Part shown: positions 45,839 through 57,600 of the stretch, piece by piece | How the letters are laid out: every line of letters begins with the position of its first letter | How positions within the stretch are numbered: the first letter of the stretch is position 1 | Assembly (NCBI GenBank): GCA_950295325.1 | Contig: OX485808.1 | Coordinates: 37,969,180-38,033,179 of the forward strand | Source of the DNA: Polytrichum commune | Lineage: Eukaryota > Streptophyta > Polytrichopsida > Polytrichales > Polytrichaceae | Length of the DNA: 64,000 nt | Direction of reading: 5' to 3' | The notes under the pieces: model-generated | Seen by the model: the letters and a program-made list of their open reading frames with translations, nothing else | What the model was told of the DNA's origin: nothing | The model's database searches: none | Made by a program: the position numbers and the translations under genes

Positions 45839-47408
45839 CTGCGCCTTGTGCGTTTCGAACCTTCATCTAATATGTATTCTTTATGTTCAAGTTTTTCTTA
45901 AGTTCATTTGTTGACTTTCCATGTGCCTTTGCAAAGCCTATTCAAATCCTTCAACTAGTTCGTTCATCGGATGAAATACTTTGTATGTTCACCCTCGGTA
46001 TATATAACCATATTTTATAGTTCATGGTTGTTGGCTTGTTTGTTTGGATAGGTTCAACTGGTTGGTTGTTAGCTTCTAGGTGTCTATAGGTTCAACTACT
46101 TAGTTGTTAGGTTCAACTAGTTTCTTTGGGGCTGGAATTTCACCCTCTCGGAACCGAGAGGGTCTTATTGTAGGAATATAGGACCACATTGTCCAGTTCA
46201 AGGTTCTTTGCTAGTATGTATGTGTAGGTTAAACTACTTTGTTTGTAGGCTGGAATTTCACCCGAGAGGGTCTAGGACTATTTATGTATGTCCACATTTT
46301 GAAATTATAGTTTGTTGACGTCTATGTTTACATTGGTTGCACTAGTTGTTTGATTGGTTCAAGTGGTTACTTTTTTTGCTCATATATTACCCTCTCGGAA
46401 CCGAGAGGGTCTCAGACACTTAATATATGACCACATTCTACAATTTCAGATTGAAATCTACTTTTCGTGGATAGTTTCAACTACTTCGTTGGTGGGTTCA
46501 ACTACTTAGTCTTGGGGTACAAGTGGTTTGTGTTTCAACTGGAATTTGACCCTCTCGGGATTGAGTAGGTCTTTGTGTAGTATTGGAGGACCATATTTTG
46601 CACTTTGAGGTTGGAAGCTTGTATGTGTACATATGTTGAAGTAGTTGGTTGATAGGCTATACATGTAGGATGTGTGCTTGTGTGGATAGTTCCAACTACA
46701 TGCTTGGTAGGATCAACTAGTTAGTATTTTGGCTGGAATTAGTCACTATGGAAACCGAGAGGGTCTTAGGCTATTAATGTAGGCCAACCTTATGGTCATA
46801 ATGATAATTATTGCATCCCCCTTCATTATATGGTGTACTAGCTAGATCCCCAAATCAAGTTAGGATTTTCCATACTAATGTAATGCACTCAAATCAAACA
46901 TCATTGCAATGATTGTCACACCCCCTTCCACCCTTTTCACAATCGAGGACCTCCAAGCACAAAAGCTTCAAACCAAATGCAAGTTTTCATTGCATTCTCC
47001 TCTTCCACTCTGGTGAGTGTTCTGACTCTACCCCCTTTGAATTTTTGTTCATGTTTTTGTAGGCCAGATTTTTGTGTTTCGGTTTTCTCTCTTGGATCCG
47101 AAAAGGTGTGGGGTATACAAGATTGTTGGGTTTGATGCATACAATGGAGTTTTGTGTGGGATTTTTGTGTGGCTAGTTTGTATGTGCACTTGAATGGACC
47201 CTCTCGGTTCCGAGAGGGTCTTACTTGCAGTATTTAAGACCAGATTTCGGTCTTGAATGTTGAAGGCGTGTTTGTGTATATAGGTTGCACTAGTGTGGAT
47301 GTGGACTGGAATGAATCCTCTCGGTTCCGAGAGGATGTTCCTTCCAGAATTTAGGACCAAATTTGACCTTGGATGTTGAAGGGTACTTTGTGATTTTGGG
47401 TTTGACTA
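45839..47408. repeat. Degenerate satellite units and non-coding spacer
   Basis: From about 45990 to 46780 degenerate satellite units occur with irregular spacing (palindromes near 46141 and 46390, broken ones near 46260, 46550 and 46745). About 46781-47140 shows no recognisable feature. Two further units of the array-2 type (CCCTCTCGGTTCCGAGAGGG) lie near 47200 and 47318. The sequence ends at the target duplication of the large MULE. Confidence 0.7.
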
Positions 47409-47417
47409 GTGTGGATG

Positions 47418-47490
47418 GAGGGAAGCTAGCATGTGAGCGTTGAGCGGTGAGCAGTGAGCAGTGAGCGGTAACATGTGAGCAGTCAACAAA
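47418..47490 (+). repeat. Left terminal inverted repeat of the large MULE
   Basis: Composed of imperfect 7-bp GTGAGCR/GAGCGGT units after the outer GAGGGAAGCTAGC. Its partner is at about 53696-53768. A related terminus lies at about 59437-59500. The interior up to 47811 holds no gene. Confidence 0.85.
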
Positions 47491-47811
47491 AAAATGACCA
47501 ATAATAGGATTTTAAAAGAAAATATTCCAATATAGTTGGATTATATATTATGAAAACAAAATTGTGGGAAAAAAATGTATTGAACTCGGCCCTATTACCA
47601 TGGATTTAAGGAAGTTTGTTGATCCACGGTGATAGGCATTTTATTGACATGTCAAGTACGGCATTGAAATGTCGAGCACTTTATTGTGACAAACAACTAT
47701 TTAGTTGTACCATCAGTTTGTGCTACATACATTTCATATGGATATACACAACTATTTCTATATATGTAAAAATGATGAATAATTGTGTCCATGCCTTTCA
47801 CCCCTATGCCA

Positions 47812-50748
47812 CTACGCCTCTTCTGCAACACCCGCGAGCTCAAGAAGTCGCATCACCTCATTGTAGTTGAATGTCGGTGCATGAATGAACTTGTCAGTGG
47901 CGTAGTCAACCTTGCACAAATACCTGAACACGTAATACAAGTGCTTGCATGAAACCCACTGACCCCTTTTTCCCACTGCCAAAGACAACATTTTCACAAA
48001 GTCCGGGCAAGTGCATTGTGGAATATCTGCAATGGAGACAAGGTATGTCTTCTCTTCTTTGGAAACTATGGTTATGATGCATCCGTATCCAGGGTATGGA
48101 ATGGGAGTCACACCAACCACATAATACCCATCCATGTGTAATGCGCTCTCCCATTTATTCCTGTGCTCTGATAATGGTGCTGCCATGTTCCGTCGAATTG
48201 CCTTGGAAAACCGTGTGTTTGGATGCTCATTTGGGTTTGGAGGAACACAGAAATGTGAACAAGGGATGGGGAGGTTTGTCATTGTTCTCAATCGACGACG
48301 TGGTGACAGTGCCTCTTTCTGTTGCAGTTGAAACCCAACATCTTCCAATGCAAACACCTCCTCCCGTGTAAGGTTTGTACCAACCTTCACTGGCCACACC
48401 TTAGGGAGATTTGGCCAATCAAACACCCATTTCTTCTTGCTCCCCTTCACACATCAATTAATGTCATCTGCACAAAACCAAAAATTTGTTGGAACATGGT
48501 TGTTGGAACGGTATTATTTTTTCATGCTTGTGTACGTTGGCGCAGGCGTGCCATGTGTATTTTTCCCAACTTTAGCCCTACATGGATGTCCAGTATTGGC
48601 CTGCAATGCTTAACACTCTTTCTTGGACGGATAAGGCAATCGTGAAATATACCATTGGAATTCAGGACACTATGGCCCCAACACATTAGTGGTGTGAGAC
48701 ACCACATTCTTATCACGCTTGAAGGATTCATCTATGCGTGCCCTCGTTGACCTTGTATTAGGGTGAGGGATGGAGTAGTTCACTTTGTCGGGACGATGAG
48801 AATCATACTCGAATCCAAGTGGTAAGTCTAGTTTTCTCTTGGTTGATCCAAACAACTCAGAGCCCTCAAGTGCACAATTCCTTGTATTAAGATCCTCTGC
48901 CCCAGGGTATGACCTCATTGCCTCTGCAAGAAGCTTGGGATCACCAGTGTGTGCTGCAGCTTTGAGCTTCAATGATGCTTGATCTAGCCCTTTCCCTGAA
49001 GAACCCCCTTTAAGCCAAGAACGATAATTTGTGATCTGCATGAATGCGCGGATAATGTCATCCACGGTTGCCTCGTACAAGCATGTCATTTTGTTCCCTG
49101 ATTGTTGTAGCCACTTGTTATGCACTGTTTCTGCTAGGTTGCAAGTTGGCATCTTAGCACGCTGATCCAAAGCCAAATCCTGTAGTACATATTGGGAATA
49201 TTTTTAGTTTTAAAAATTGAGATGACACAACAATTTTATCAATAGTAGAGGAGGGGCACTTGTGTATAGGAGAAACTTACAATGAGCATGTAACCTCCCC
49301 ATTGTTTATATCGATAATGCCAAAACCCCAACCATTCCGACAAGCTGTATATGCCCTCCTCATTGGTTGCCCCTGATGACAACCACCATGCCCGTATTAC
49401 ATGGTATTTGATGTTGGCATCTTCCAAATTCTTGGCATCCTTGTAGTCTTTACAAAGTTGTTTGTGTTCATGTTGCAATGACGGTCGGATGTGTTTTTGT
49501 GTTATTTTATCCAAATTGGCAGACCAATGAAAAAAAACATGTACGTTCGCGATCCTCGAGGGGAACAAATGGGTCACCATCCCCGTAAATCTTCCTCACA
49601 GCAATCCAATTTGCTTGGGCACTGTCCGTCATGAATCCTTTGAAATTGACATTGGAAGCACCATTCTCCAACATGACAGCATTTAAATTTTCCCAAAAAA
49701 TGGTTTGGGCCCGAGCATCCTCCAATTGCATATCACAACATGCTATTGTGAGAACCTTGCAATGTTTGCTATCGTAGACATGATACGCCATTGTAGTCTA
49801 GTCTCGTAATCGCTTCACATGGTCAAACATGATCCACGAATTTTCCATGTCTCTTCCATACTGCATACGCTTCACCAAATCGACTCCGCTTCTAGCAAGA
49901 TCCACAGACATCTTGAACACAAAGACCTTATCTTTGGATTGCCTTGGAAATCAACTATCATGCACATATTTGAACCCAGAGTGATTTTTTAGCGCCATGA
50001 TGCTATCCAGGGAACCCATTCCACTACGAATGAAACGTTTGGAACCCGCCACAAAGTTCCTACAGTTAGGAAAAGCCAAAGTGGAGAATTTATCCATTAC
50101 CACCTCCAAGGATGCTCTATGAAGATGGTTTTTTTCTCCTAGGAGTGGGGATTTTAGGATGTAATCAACCAAAAACTGTTTATTGGCAGCCATAACAATA
50201 GCCGAGTTCTTTGCAGTTGGAGTTTTAGCCACCTCATTTGCCATACACTGGTAAGCCATGTCTAGTGACTCACGATACACTCCACTAGACACAGGGTGGT
50301 TGTGAACACCCAAATGAATACAAACACAGAACATGTTTGACGATTGTGAATGCAAGTATATAATTTTTGCATAGCAAACATCAAGACATATGGGAGCGGC
50401 ATAACAAACCTTGCATTGAATCTTAGATTTCTCTGGTGGGTCTGTACCAACCATGAAAGGAGTGGGTGTAATACCGATCCATTCAGTCCAGTTGCGAACT
50501 CCACCATTTCGTGAAAAATACTCACATGAATCGTTAGGACATTGGAGATGACCAACGCATGAAGACCTCCGAAAAGTCAAACCAAATTCATTTTGAATGT
50601 TTATTGTTTTGGTTCTGTACCAGGCATGTCCGTCGTAAATCTTGTTCATGCCATCCATCGCCTTGTCATAACCATTTGGAATTCCAGTTTTGACCGGTGG
50701 CAAAACGAAAAAGACATCCCCATTGAATGAAGACGGAAAATATTTCAC
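47812..50748 (-). pseudogene. Mutator-like transposase with SWIM zinc finger, broken
   Basis: The N-terminus (50748-49951) has Cys/His-rich DNA-binding-like segments (CPNDSCEYF, CKVCYAAPIC, HLGVHNHP). The catalytic region follows (ACCDMQLEDARAQTIFW, then FMTDSAQANW), then FHWSANLDKI and WLSFW-like text (EWLGFWHYRYKQWGGYM). An intron at 49280-49180 (GTAAGT...CAG) is clean. The last exon (from about 48467) carries the SWIM finger CTCPDFV...CKHLYY. Lesions are an in-frame TGA at 49951-49953, a TAG near 49801 where Trp is likely, a frameshift in the A8/T8 run near 49530, and a TGA near 48456. All stops fit C-to-T change. The gene ends about 390 bp from the left TIR. The architecture matches SWIM-type MULE transposases of plants. 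Confidence 0.85.
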
Positions 50749-51362
50749 ATCCTCTATAGTAATGTTATCGAAGTCAATATCTGTGAGATCGGATTAGAAT
50801 CTTCTACGACATTTGGTGATTTTGAGGGCTTCTAATACATGGACATCAGATATGGATGACGTAGGATGAACATGAGGTTGCCTTGATATGTATGCTTGGA
50901 AATTGCTGTGTGATTTGCTTGATGGATTTGTAGTGCATCAAAGAGTTTCAATAAAGAAGCTTCAAGGTTGAAATTCAAGCTTCAAGGATTTCTAAAAGGT
51001 TGAGGGTACGGATTTCATGACCTTCACCTAGCCCTTGCTTTCATAAGGTGCTGAAAATGAGACATTAATGTCCACAACAACAAGAAATGAAGAAGCAAGA
51101 AAAGACATCAAAACTTTAACAAAGTGAGTTCCGATTCCGAGACTAAGTTTTTTGGAATTTTCGGGTTTTCTTCTTGCTTCTTCATGTCTTGTTTTTGTTC
51201 TTCTTGCTGCACTTGTTTATCTTCATTACTTATATTTTGCCTTGATATGTATGCTTGGAAGTTGTTGTGTGATTTGCTTGATGGGTGGAAAAAACCATTA
51301 AAGTGGGATTATGTCACTTTGCAGTCTTGTCCATGATTTATTGAGTGTCCTCTTACATTTTG
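50749..51362. promoter_or_regulatory. Divergent intergenic region between transposase and methyltransferase-like gene
   Basis: The two genes are head to head, so promoters for both should lie here. A roughly 52-bp sequence beginning CCTTGATATGTATGCTTGGA occurs at about 50880 and again at about 51240 in the same orientation, the only clear structure. A plus-strand frame at 51124-51336 is joined in frame, past one TGA at 51334, to exon a of the methyltransferase-like gene, so it may be a decayed upstream exon. Confidence 0.35.
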
Positions 51363-53189
51363 TTCAAGTGAGGAGGAGGAGCTCAGGAAACAGTCATGTC
51401 CAATAGACTTGCCTCCTGATGATATTGACATGATAAACAATGAGAATGTGTGTGTGGTGAAAGTAGTCAAACCGGAAGGAAAAACTAAACGTAAGTGTGG
51501 CTTAAATGTGGATGAAGGTAATCCAACACCTTCATTTCAAATTGGTATTATGGCACGCAATCCTAGTCCTTCAACATCTACACCTAGTACTCAAGGTAAT
51601 GATGGACCTAAGTTTTTTCCTATTTTGAGATCACAACAATATCATCATGTGTCAAAAACCATTGTCAATGGTGCTTCATATTTTAGGCCAATTTCTTCAG
51701 TGATGTTGGAGAAGATTTCAATACAAACATTGAGAATCCGTTAATGTTGAAAACATTCGAATTTATGACTAAGGTTAGTATACTGAACATTGAACTTATT
51801 TTTATTTTATAAAATATGGTGTTGATTTTGCAACATGCTTTGGACTTTAGTGTAATTTTTTGTTCTTTTAATAGGTGGGTTCCGGACGTAAGAGGAGGGT
51901 TTCTTCAGAAGATTGTTATTTTGGAGGTTTTGATTTTATTATTGCAGATTTGCCAGAAGGTTTACCTGTACCTAACGTTTCATCTCCTCCACATGTAATC
52001 CCAGTTTGGAACGACTACAAGAGAAAGAACATTGAGGCTCTATTTGAATTTGCATGTGCATATCTCACCGATGATGGCCCCTTGCTTTTGTTTGTCTCTG
52101 AGAAGACAGATGTCAGAGATGATGTAATGACATTCGCAGCCTCCTATGATTTTGTATTGCGAAAAAATTGGTGGGGCTTCAACGAGTTGTCTTTGTGTTA
52201 TCCACTTGACACGTCGTTGACGGTATTCATTAAATTATATTATTTATTACTTTGATTTCTACTTTTTCATTGTATTACAATGTTCTCCTCAATTTTGCAA
52301 TCGAATCCCCCGCTAAAGATTTTCTTGTAGTTTATAGACTCGTCGTTTCCGCATCATGTTGTTTCTTCGTTCTACTCCCAAGTCGGAGTTTGTTTTTCAA
52401 AAAACAAACGCAAATACTGAGGTGGATGGGGAGGCCTTGGATGTGTTCTTCAATCTCACATCGGCGAGCATTCAACTCATGAATGGAAAAGTGCCATGGA
52501 GAGGTGGTAGGGAGAAGGACTCGGAATCTATGCAAATCTTAATAGAGGCTTTAACAACCCCCGCATCGGTTGTCCTCGATGCTTACGCATCTACATGTCG
52601 GTTTATTTCTTAGTCAAGGACCTATTATATCATCTCTCAATGTGTTTTAATGAAGTCACTCTAGTGTTGTCAGTGGTTTTTGCAAATTAACTGACATTGC
52701 AACATTTCATTGGCAGGTGCATCTATTCATGCTTGCAGAAATAGTGGTCGCCATCTAGTTGCATACGAGGAAGATTTTGCATTGTTTGATGTTATTCTAT
52801 CCCCATTAAGTGATCCACTACCAACTACTAGTGTAGGTGGATTTATGCCACATAATGCCTCCATCGATTTCGATGAAGAGCCTGTTAAGAAGGTTGCGAG
52901 AAAAAATCGATTGAGAACGTAAGTTTTTAATTTCTCCATATTGTTTGCTAAGTTGGCCTCCAATGTCTGGTATGTGTGCACTAGAAGTCTAACACTTATG
53001 ATTTTATTTCGCAGAAAAAAGAACAACATGACTTCATCTCCGAATATGGGTTTGCCAATATATGCTGAAAATGTTGCTCAAATCATGGCAAGATCAGTGA
53101 CGCCAACACCTCGCCGTATGTCTGCACGGATTGTCCGTAACCCGTACGTAGATGATGAGGCGATTCAATGCGATGATCTAAATGATTAA
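51363..53189 (+). CDS. N6/N4 amino-methyltransferase-like gene carried in the MULE, copy C
   Basis: Five exons are joined by canonical, phase-consistent introns: about 51363-51773, 51875-52224, 52338-52596, 52717-52918 and 53015-53189. Exon a is an acidic then Lys-rich linker (VVKVVKPEGKTKRK) with one apparent frameshift near 51690. Exon b has FDFIIADLPEG at the DPPY position, then YLTDDGPLLLFVSE and NWWGFNEL. Exon c has TRRFRIMLFLRS and PWRGGREKDSESMQILIEAL, then VVLDAYAST, completed in exon d by ASIHACRNSGRHLVAYEED, which matches the SAM-motif and following strand of beta-class enzymes. DLPE replaces DPPY and the glycines of the SAM motif are lost, so catalysis is unlikely. The tail is basic (KKVARKNR). 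Copy B aligns throughout from exon a on. No TGS-type anti-silencing function can be read from sequence; that idea is inference. Confidence 0.7.
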
Positions 53190-53699
53190 GCTAAATTAGT
53201 TTAGGGACATTTAGGTAGTTGTCAATACCATCCACTATGTATTTGATTGGATTGGATATGATTGGATTGGATATTATTTGGTTGGATGTGTGACAAAGTT
53301 TGGATTCATCATTTTAAATTACCACCATTAGTGAACATTGAATTGTGTGAGCAATTTCCTCTTATTCCTGAACCCTATATCCTAAAACTTAATTACCTCC
53401 ATCAATTCATTTCTCAAACTTACATGAATTTTAGAAATACAGTTCAAAGCAATACTTGGAAGGTGCTTGCATTGATATTACAATTGGATGTTGAATCCAA
53501 CAACAATATTAAAATTCTTTTTCAAACCCTCAAGCCAAGCTTGCAGTTGTTGAATTTAAAAATAGAGTTAGGCATTCATGAGGATAATTACATTTTTTTA
53601 ACTCTCCATTAATTTTATTTTAGAAAAAAAAATATTATTTATGCCAAAGTACCACGGATATAGGGTACTAGTGCGTGTATTTCCAAAAATCTTTCTTCA
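53190..53699. other. 3' part of the large MULE, one unassigned ORF
   Basis: Between the methyltransferase-like gene and the right TIR, a 116-codon plus-strand frame (53262-53612) is open but resembles nothing known to me. It is rich in Leu, Ile and Asn, as expected of AT-rich DNA. GGATTGGAT-type short repeats occur near 53248-53285. Confidence 0.3.
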
Positions 53700-53768
53700 C
53701 TCACCGTTCACAAGTTACTGCTCATCGCTCACCGCTCATTGCTCACCGCTCACATGATAGCACTCCCC
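53700..53768 (-). repeat. Right terminal inverted repeat of the large MULE
   Basis: Built from GCTCACC/GCTCATC units ending in CACATGATAGCACTCCCC, the inverted counterpart of 47418-47490. It is followed directly by the target copy GTGTGGATG. Confidence 0.85.
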
Positions 53769-53777
53769 GTGTGGATG

Positions 53778-56700
53778 TGTAATTGGTCTGGATTGGACCC
53801 TCTCGGTTCCGAGAGGGTCTTACTTGGATTTTTTTGGACAAGGATTTGCACTTTGTGTGCTTGTGTGTGAATATATGTTGATCTAGTATGTATTTGTATG
53901 TGCACTTGAATGGACTATCTCGGGTCTTACTTCAATTTCTTGGGACCAGATTTTGGACTTGAGTGTTGTGTGCTTGTTTGTGAATATAGGGTTATCTAGT
54001 ATGTATTTGTATGTGCACTTGAATGGACCCTCTCTGTTCCTAGAGGGTCTTACTAGCAGTATTTAGGACCACATTTCGGTCTTGAATGTTGAAGGCGTGT
54101 TTGTGTATATAGGTTGCACTAGTGTGGATGTGGACTGGATTGACTCCTCTCGGTTCCGAGAGGATGTTCCTTCCAGAATTTAGGACCACATTTGACCTTC
54201 GATGTTGAAGGGTACTTTGTGATTACGGGTTTGACTAGTGTGGATGTGTAATTGGTCTGGATTGGACCCTCTCGGAACCGAGAGGGTGCTACTTTAAGTA
54301 TTTAGGACCATATTTTAGACTTAAATGTGTGTATTTCTATGTGGTCTTGAATGGACCCTCTCGGTTCCGAGAGGGTCTTCCCTGGAATTTTTTTGGACCA
54401 GTATTTTCACTTGAGTGTTGTGTGCTTGTTTTTGAATATAGGTTGAACTAGTATGTATTTGTATGTGGACTTGAATGGACTATCTCGGGTCTTACTTCGA
54501 TTTTTTGGGACCAGATTTTGGACTTGAGTGTTGTGTGTTTGTTTGTGCATATAGGTTGGACTAGTGTGTATTTGTATGTGCACTTGAATGGACTCTCTCT
54601 TCCGAGAGGGTCTTACTTGAATTTTTTTGAACCAGATTTTGCTCTTGAGTGTTGTGTGCCTCTTTGTGAATATAGGTTGAACTAGCGTGTATTTGTATGT
54701 TGACTAGGAATGGACCCTCTCTCTTCCGAGAGGGTCTTGAATTATTTGTGACCAGATTTTGGACTTGAGTGTTGTGTGCTTCTTTGTGTATATAGGTTGG
54801 ACTAGTTTGTATTTGTATGTGGACTTCAATGGAGCCTCTCGGTTCCGAGAGGGTCTTACTTGAAGTATTTGTGACCAGATTTTGGACTTGAGTATTGTGT
54901 GCTTCTTTGTGCATATAGGTTGGACTAGTTTGTATTTGTATGTGGACTTCAATGGAGCCTCACGGTTCCGAGAGGGTCTTAGTTCAATTATTTAGGACCA
55001 CATTTTGGACTTGAATGTTGTGTGGTTGTTTGTGAATATAGGTTGAACTAGTGTGTATGTGTATTTCGACTTGAATGGACCCTCTCTCTTCCGAGAGGGT
55101 CTTACTTCAATCAGTTAGGACCAGATTTTGAGCATGAATGTTGAAGTATTGTTTGTGAATATAGGTTGAACTAGTGTGTATGCGTATGTTGACTGGAATG
55201 TACCCTCTCTCTTCCGAGAGGGTCTTACTAGAATTATTTAGGACTAGATCTTGGACTTGAATGTTTTGTGCTTGTTTGTGTATATAGGTTGGACTAGTGT
55301 GTATTTGTATGTGGACTTGAATGGAGCCTCTCGGTTCTGAGAGTGTCTTACATGAATTATATAGGCCCAAATTTTGGACTTGAATGTTGTGTGCTTGTTT
55401 GTGAATATAGGTTGGACTAGTGTGTATTTGTATGTTGACTAGGAATGGACCCTCTCTCTTCCGAGAGTGTCTTACTTGAAGTATTTGTGACTAGATTTTG
55501 GACTTGAGTGTTGTGTGTTTGTTTGTGTATATAGGTTGGACTAGTTTGTATTTGTATGTGGACTTGATTGTACCCTCTCAGTTCCGAGAGGGTCTTAGTT
55601 GCATTTTTTCTTAACAACATTTTGGACTTCAATGTTGTGTGGTTGTTTGTGAATATAGGTTGAACTAGTGTGTATGTGTATGTTGACTTGAATGTACCCT
55701 CTATCTTCCGAGAGGGTGTTACTTGAATTGTTTGTGACCAGATTTTGGACTTGAGTGTTGTGTGTTTGTTTGTGTATATAGGTTTGACTAGGGTATGTTT
55801 GTATGTGGACTTGAATGGACCCTCTCTCTTCCGAGAGGGTCTTACTTCAATCAGTTAGGACGAGATTTTGAGCATGAATGTTGAAGTCTTGTTTGTGAAT
55901 ATAGGTTGAAGTAGTGTGTATGTGTATGTTGACTTGAATGTACCCTCTCGGTTCCGAGAGGGTCTTTCTTGAATATTTTTAGACCAGATTTTGCACTTGA
56001 GTGTTGTGTGCTTGTTTGTGAATATAGGTTCAACTACTATGTATTTGTATGTGGACTTGAATGGACCCTCTCTCTTCCGAGAGGGTCTTACTTCAATTTT
56101 TTTGGACTAGATTTTGGTCTTCAATGTTGTGTTTTTGTTTCTGAATATAGGTTGAACTAGTGTGTATGTGTATGTTGACTTGAATGGACCCTCTCTCTTC
56201 CGAGAGAGTCTTACTAGAATTATTTAGGACCAGATTTTGGACTTGAATGTTTTGTGCTTGTTTGTGAATATAGGTTGAACTAGTATGTATTTGTATGTGG
56301 ACTTGAATGTACCCTCTCTCTTCCGAGAGGGTCTTGCTTCAATTTTTTTGGACCAGATTTTCAGCATGAATGTTGAAGTCTTGTTTGTGAATATAGGTTG
56401 AGCTAGTATGTATTTGTATGTGGACTTCAATGTACCCTCTCTCTTCTGAGAAGGTCTTGCTTCAATTTTTTTGGACCAGATTTTCAGCATGAATGTTGAA
56501 GTCTTGTTTGTGAATATAGGTTGAGCTAGTATGTATTTGTATGTGGACTTCAATGTACCCTCTCTCTTCCGAGAGGGTCTTGCTTCAATTTTTTTGGACT
56601 AGATTTTCAGCATGAATGTTTTGTGCTTGTTTGTGAATATAGGTTGAGCTAGTATGTATTTGTATGTGGACTTGAATGGACCCTCTCTCTTTTGAGAGGG

Positions 56701-57600
56701 TCTTGCTTCAATTTTTTTGGACCAGATTTTGAGCATGAATGTTGAAGTCTTGTTTGTGAATATAGGTTGAACTAGTGTGTATGTCTATGCTAACTTGAAT
56801 GTACCCTCTCTCTTCCGAGAGGGTCTTATTAGAATTATTTAGGACCAGATTTTGGACTTGAATGTTTTGTGCTTGTTTGTGTATATTGGTTGGACTAGTG
56901 TGTATTTGTATGTGGACTTGAATGGACCCTCTCTCTTCCGAGAGGGTCTTGCTTCAATTTTTTTGGACCAGATTTTCAGCATGAATGTTTTGTGCTTGTT
57001 TGTGAATATAGGTTGAACTAGTATGTATTTGTATGTGGACTTGAATGGACCCTCTCTCTTCCGAGAGGGTCTTGCTTCAATTTTTCTGGACCAGATTTTG
57101 AGCATGAATGTTGAAGTCTTGTTTGTGAATATAGGTTGAACTAGTGTGTATTTGTATGTGGACTTCAATGTACCCTCTCTCTTCCGAGAGGGTCTTGCTT
57201 CAAATTTTTTGGACCATATTTTCAGCATGAATGTTGAAGTCTTGTTTGTGACTATAGGTTGAACTAGTATGTATTTGTATGTGGACTTGAATGGACCCTC
57301 TCTCTTCCGAGAGGGTCTTGCTTCAATTTTTTGGGACCAGATTTTCAGCATGAATGTTGAAGTCTTGTTTGTGAATATAGGTTGAAGTAGTGTGTATGTC
57401 TATGTTGACTTGAATGTACCCTCTCTCTTCCGAGAGGGTCATACTAGAATTATTTAGGACCAGGTTTTGGACTTGAATGTTTTGTGCTTGTTTGTGTATA
57501 TTGGTTGGACTAGTGTGTATTTGTATGTGGACCCTATCGGTTCCGAGAGGGTCTTCCTTCAAGAATGTATTACCAAATTTCGGACCTCCATCCCATATGT
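53778..57600. repeat. Satellite array 2, 123-bp unit
   Basis: Related to array 1 but shorter. Landmarks at 56311, 56434, 56557 and 56680 give a 123-bp period. Left units keep the palindrome CCCTCTCGGTTCCGAGAGGG; most others have CCCTCTCTCTTCCGAGAGGG, with 7-bp arms and a wider loop. Shared text includes GGACCAGATTTT and TATAGGTTGAACTAGT. About 30 units are present. Long minus-strand frames across the array are repeat translations, not genes. Confidence 0.9.

Larger units (their letters stand above)
47418..53768. mobile_element. 6.35-kb Mutator-like element carrying a transposase and a methyltransferase-like gene
   Basis: Left end GAGGGAAGCTAGCATGTGAG and right end (other strand) GGGGAGTGCTATCATGTGAG are inverted repeats. 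They continue into runs of GTGAGC/GAGCGGT units to about 47490 and from about 53700. A perfect 9-bp duplication GTGTGGATG flanks them (47409-47417 and 53769-53777). The joined flanks reproduce satellite text seen whole near 54235-54255 (GACTAGTGTGGATGTGTAAT), so this is one insertion into the satellite. Inside are a minus-strand transposase pseudogene (47812-50748) and a divergent plus-strand methyltransferase-like gene (51363-53189). The 9-bp duplication, TIRs and SWIM-finger transposase together establish a MULE. Confidence 0.9.

Noticed and set aside
54561-57351. Several minus-strand open frames of 80-170 codons with repeating peptide text across satellite array 2
   Set aside because: They are translations of the 123-bp unit, a multiple of three, so frames stay open by chance. 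There are no splice signals, and the text follows the DNA repeat exactly.
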